A stretch of DNA of 58,589 bases from Bacteroidaceae bacterium. GTDB taxonomy: Bacteria; Bacteroidota; Bacteroidia; Bacteroidales; Bacteroidaceae. Below are positions 58,524 through 58,589 of the stretch, in pieces. The notes beneath the pieces were generated by a model that was not told the origin of the DNA, did no database searches, and saw only the letters and a list, made by a program, of their open reading frames with translations. Location of the stretch: contig JAFZVY010000046.1 in assembly GCA_017617575.1 (NCBI GenBank), positions 1 through 58,589 of the forward strand, written 5' to 3'. The position numbers were made by a program, and so were the translations under genes. Numbering within the stretch: position 1 is the stretch's first letter; each line of letters opens with the position of its first letter.

Positions 58524-58553
58524 TTGCCAGTTTCAGAAAAGTCCGTACCTTTG
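58524..58553 (+). promoter_or_regulatory. Strong promoter at the window end, gene outside
   Basis: TTG (58524-58526), 19-bp spacer, TACCTTTG (58546-58553), followed by CACTCGCTTTCGGGAAGC. The form is like that of stable-RNA or housekeeping promoters. The transcribed gene lies beyond 58589. Confidence 0.65.
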
Positions 58554-58589
58554 CACTCGCTTTCGGGAAGCAACGCTACTGAGTCCCAC

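Overview
The window looks like a chromosomal segment of a Bacteroidales bacterium, most likely Prevotellaceae. The evidence is the promoter style (a -7 box TAnnTTTG, often with TTTG or TTG 19-20 bp upstream, and no clear Shine-Dalgarno sites), secreted proteins ending in type IX-secretion-like tails, a fimbrillin-family lipoprotein, a hybrid two-component regulator with an AraC output domain, an ArgE-type deacetylase like those of the Bacteroidetes arginine route, and a eukaryote-like glycyl-tRNA synthetase. I see no phage, plasmid, insertion sequence or CRISPR locus.

Layout. 0.5-10.3 kb is a minus-strand housekeeping block: a CvfB-like RNA-binding protein, a LolD-like ATPase, then the row dUTPase / TPR protein / DUF4292 lipoprotein / EnvC-like LytM protein, plus dgt, a membrane protein and a uridine-kinase-like protein. 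10.4-16 kb holds a Na/Pi cotransporter, two tRNAs (Arg-CCT, Trp-CCA), a cation/proton antiporter and asd. 16.2-29.9 kb is the accessory heart. A TPR/HisKA/REC/AraC hybrid regulator that lacks an ATPase domain is divergent from a surface cluster (tail-bearing secreted protein, outer-membrane barrel, TANFOR-like protein, Ig-like lipoprotein). This is followed by an AT-rich FtsX-type ABC exporter and a reduced histidine kinase / REC-Fis regulator pair. 30-43 kb carries GDP-fucose synthase, an ECF sigma with a probable anti-sigma, a broken TonB domain, purL, an FKBP isomerase, glyS and argE. 43.2-48.7 kb encodes two large, related, multi-module secreted proteins. 49-54 kb carries purA, a Fur-family regulator, an AlkD-like protein, an M49 peptidase and a short AraC-type protein. 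54.4-57.7 kb has a sugar aminotransferase and a fimbrillin/FISUMP lipoprotein. The window ends in a complex repeat zone in front of a strong promoter whose gene lies outside.

The most unusual feature is non-coding. Intergenic spaces are filled with short-period degenerate tandem arrays in three classes. In the 7-bp (ATTCTTC-like) and 8-bp (TAAGTTCT-like) classes the same unit recurs at many loci. In the 11-bp class, ten loci keep the period but most have their own unit, and most also fold as long palindromes. 7-bp arrays run into stop codons and appear to have been inserted in frame inside two enzymes (the aminotransferase and ArgE). I do not recognise the 11-bp class as a described repeat type.

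All calls come from reading the sequence by eye. Family names rest on remembered motifs, not on searches, and repeat periods were counted by hand.
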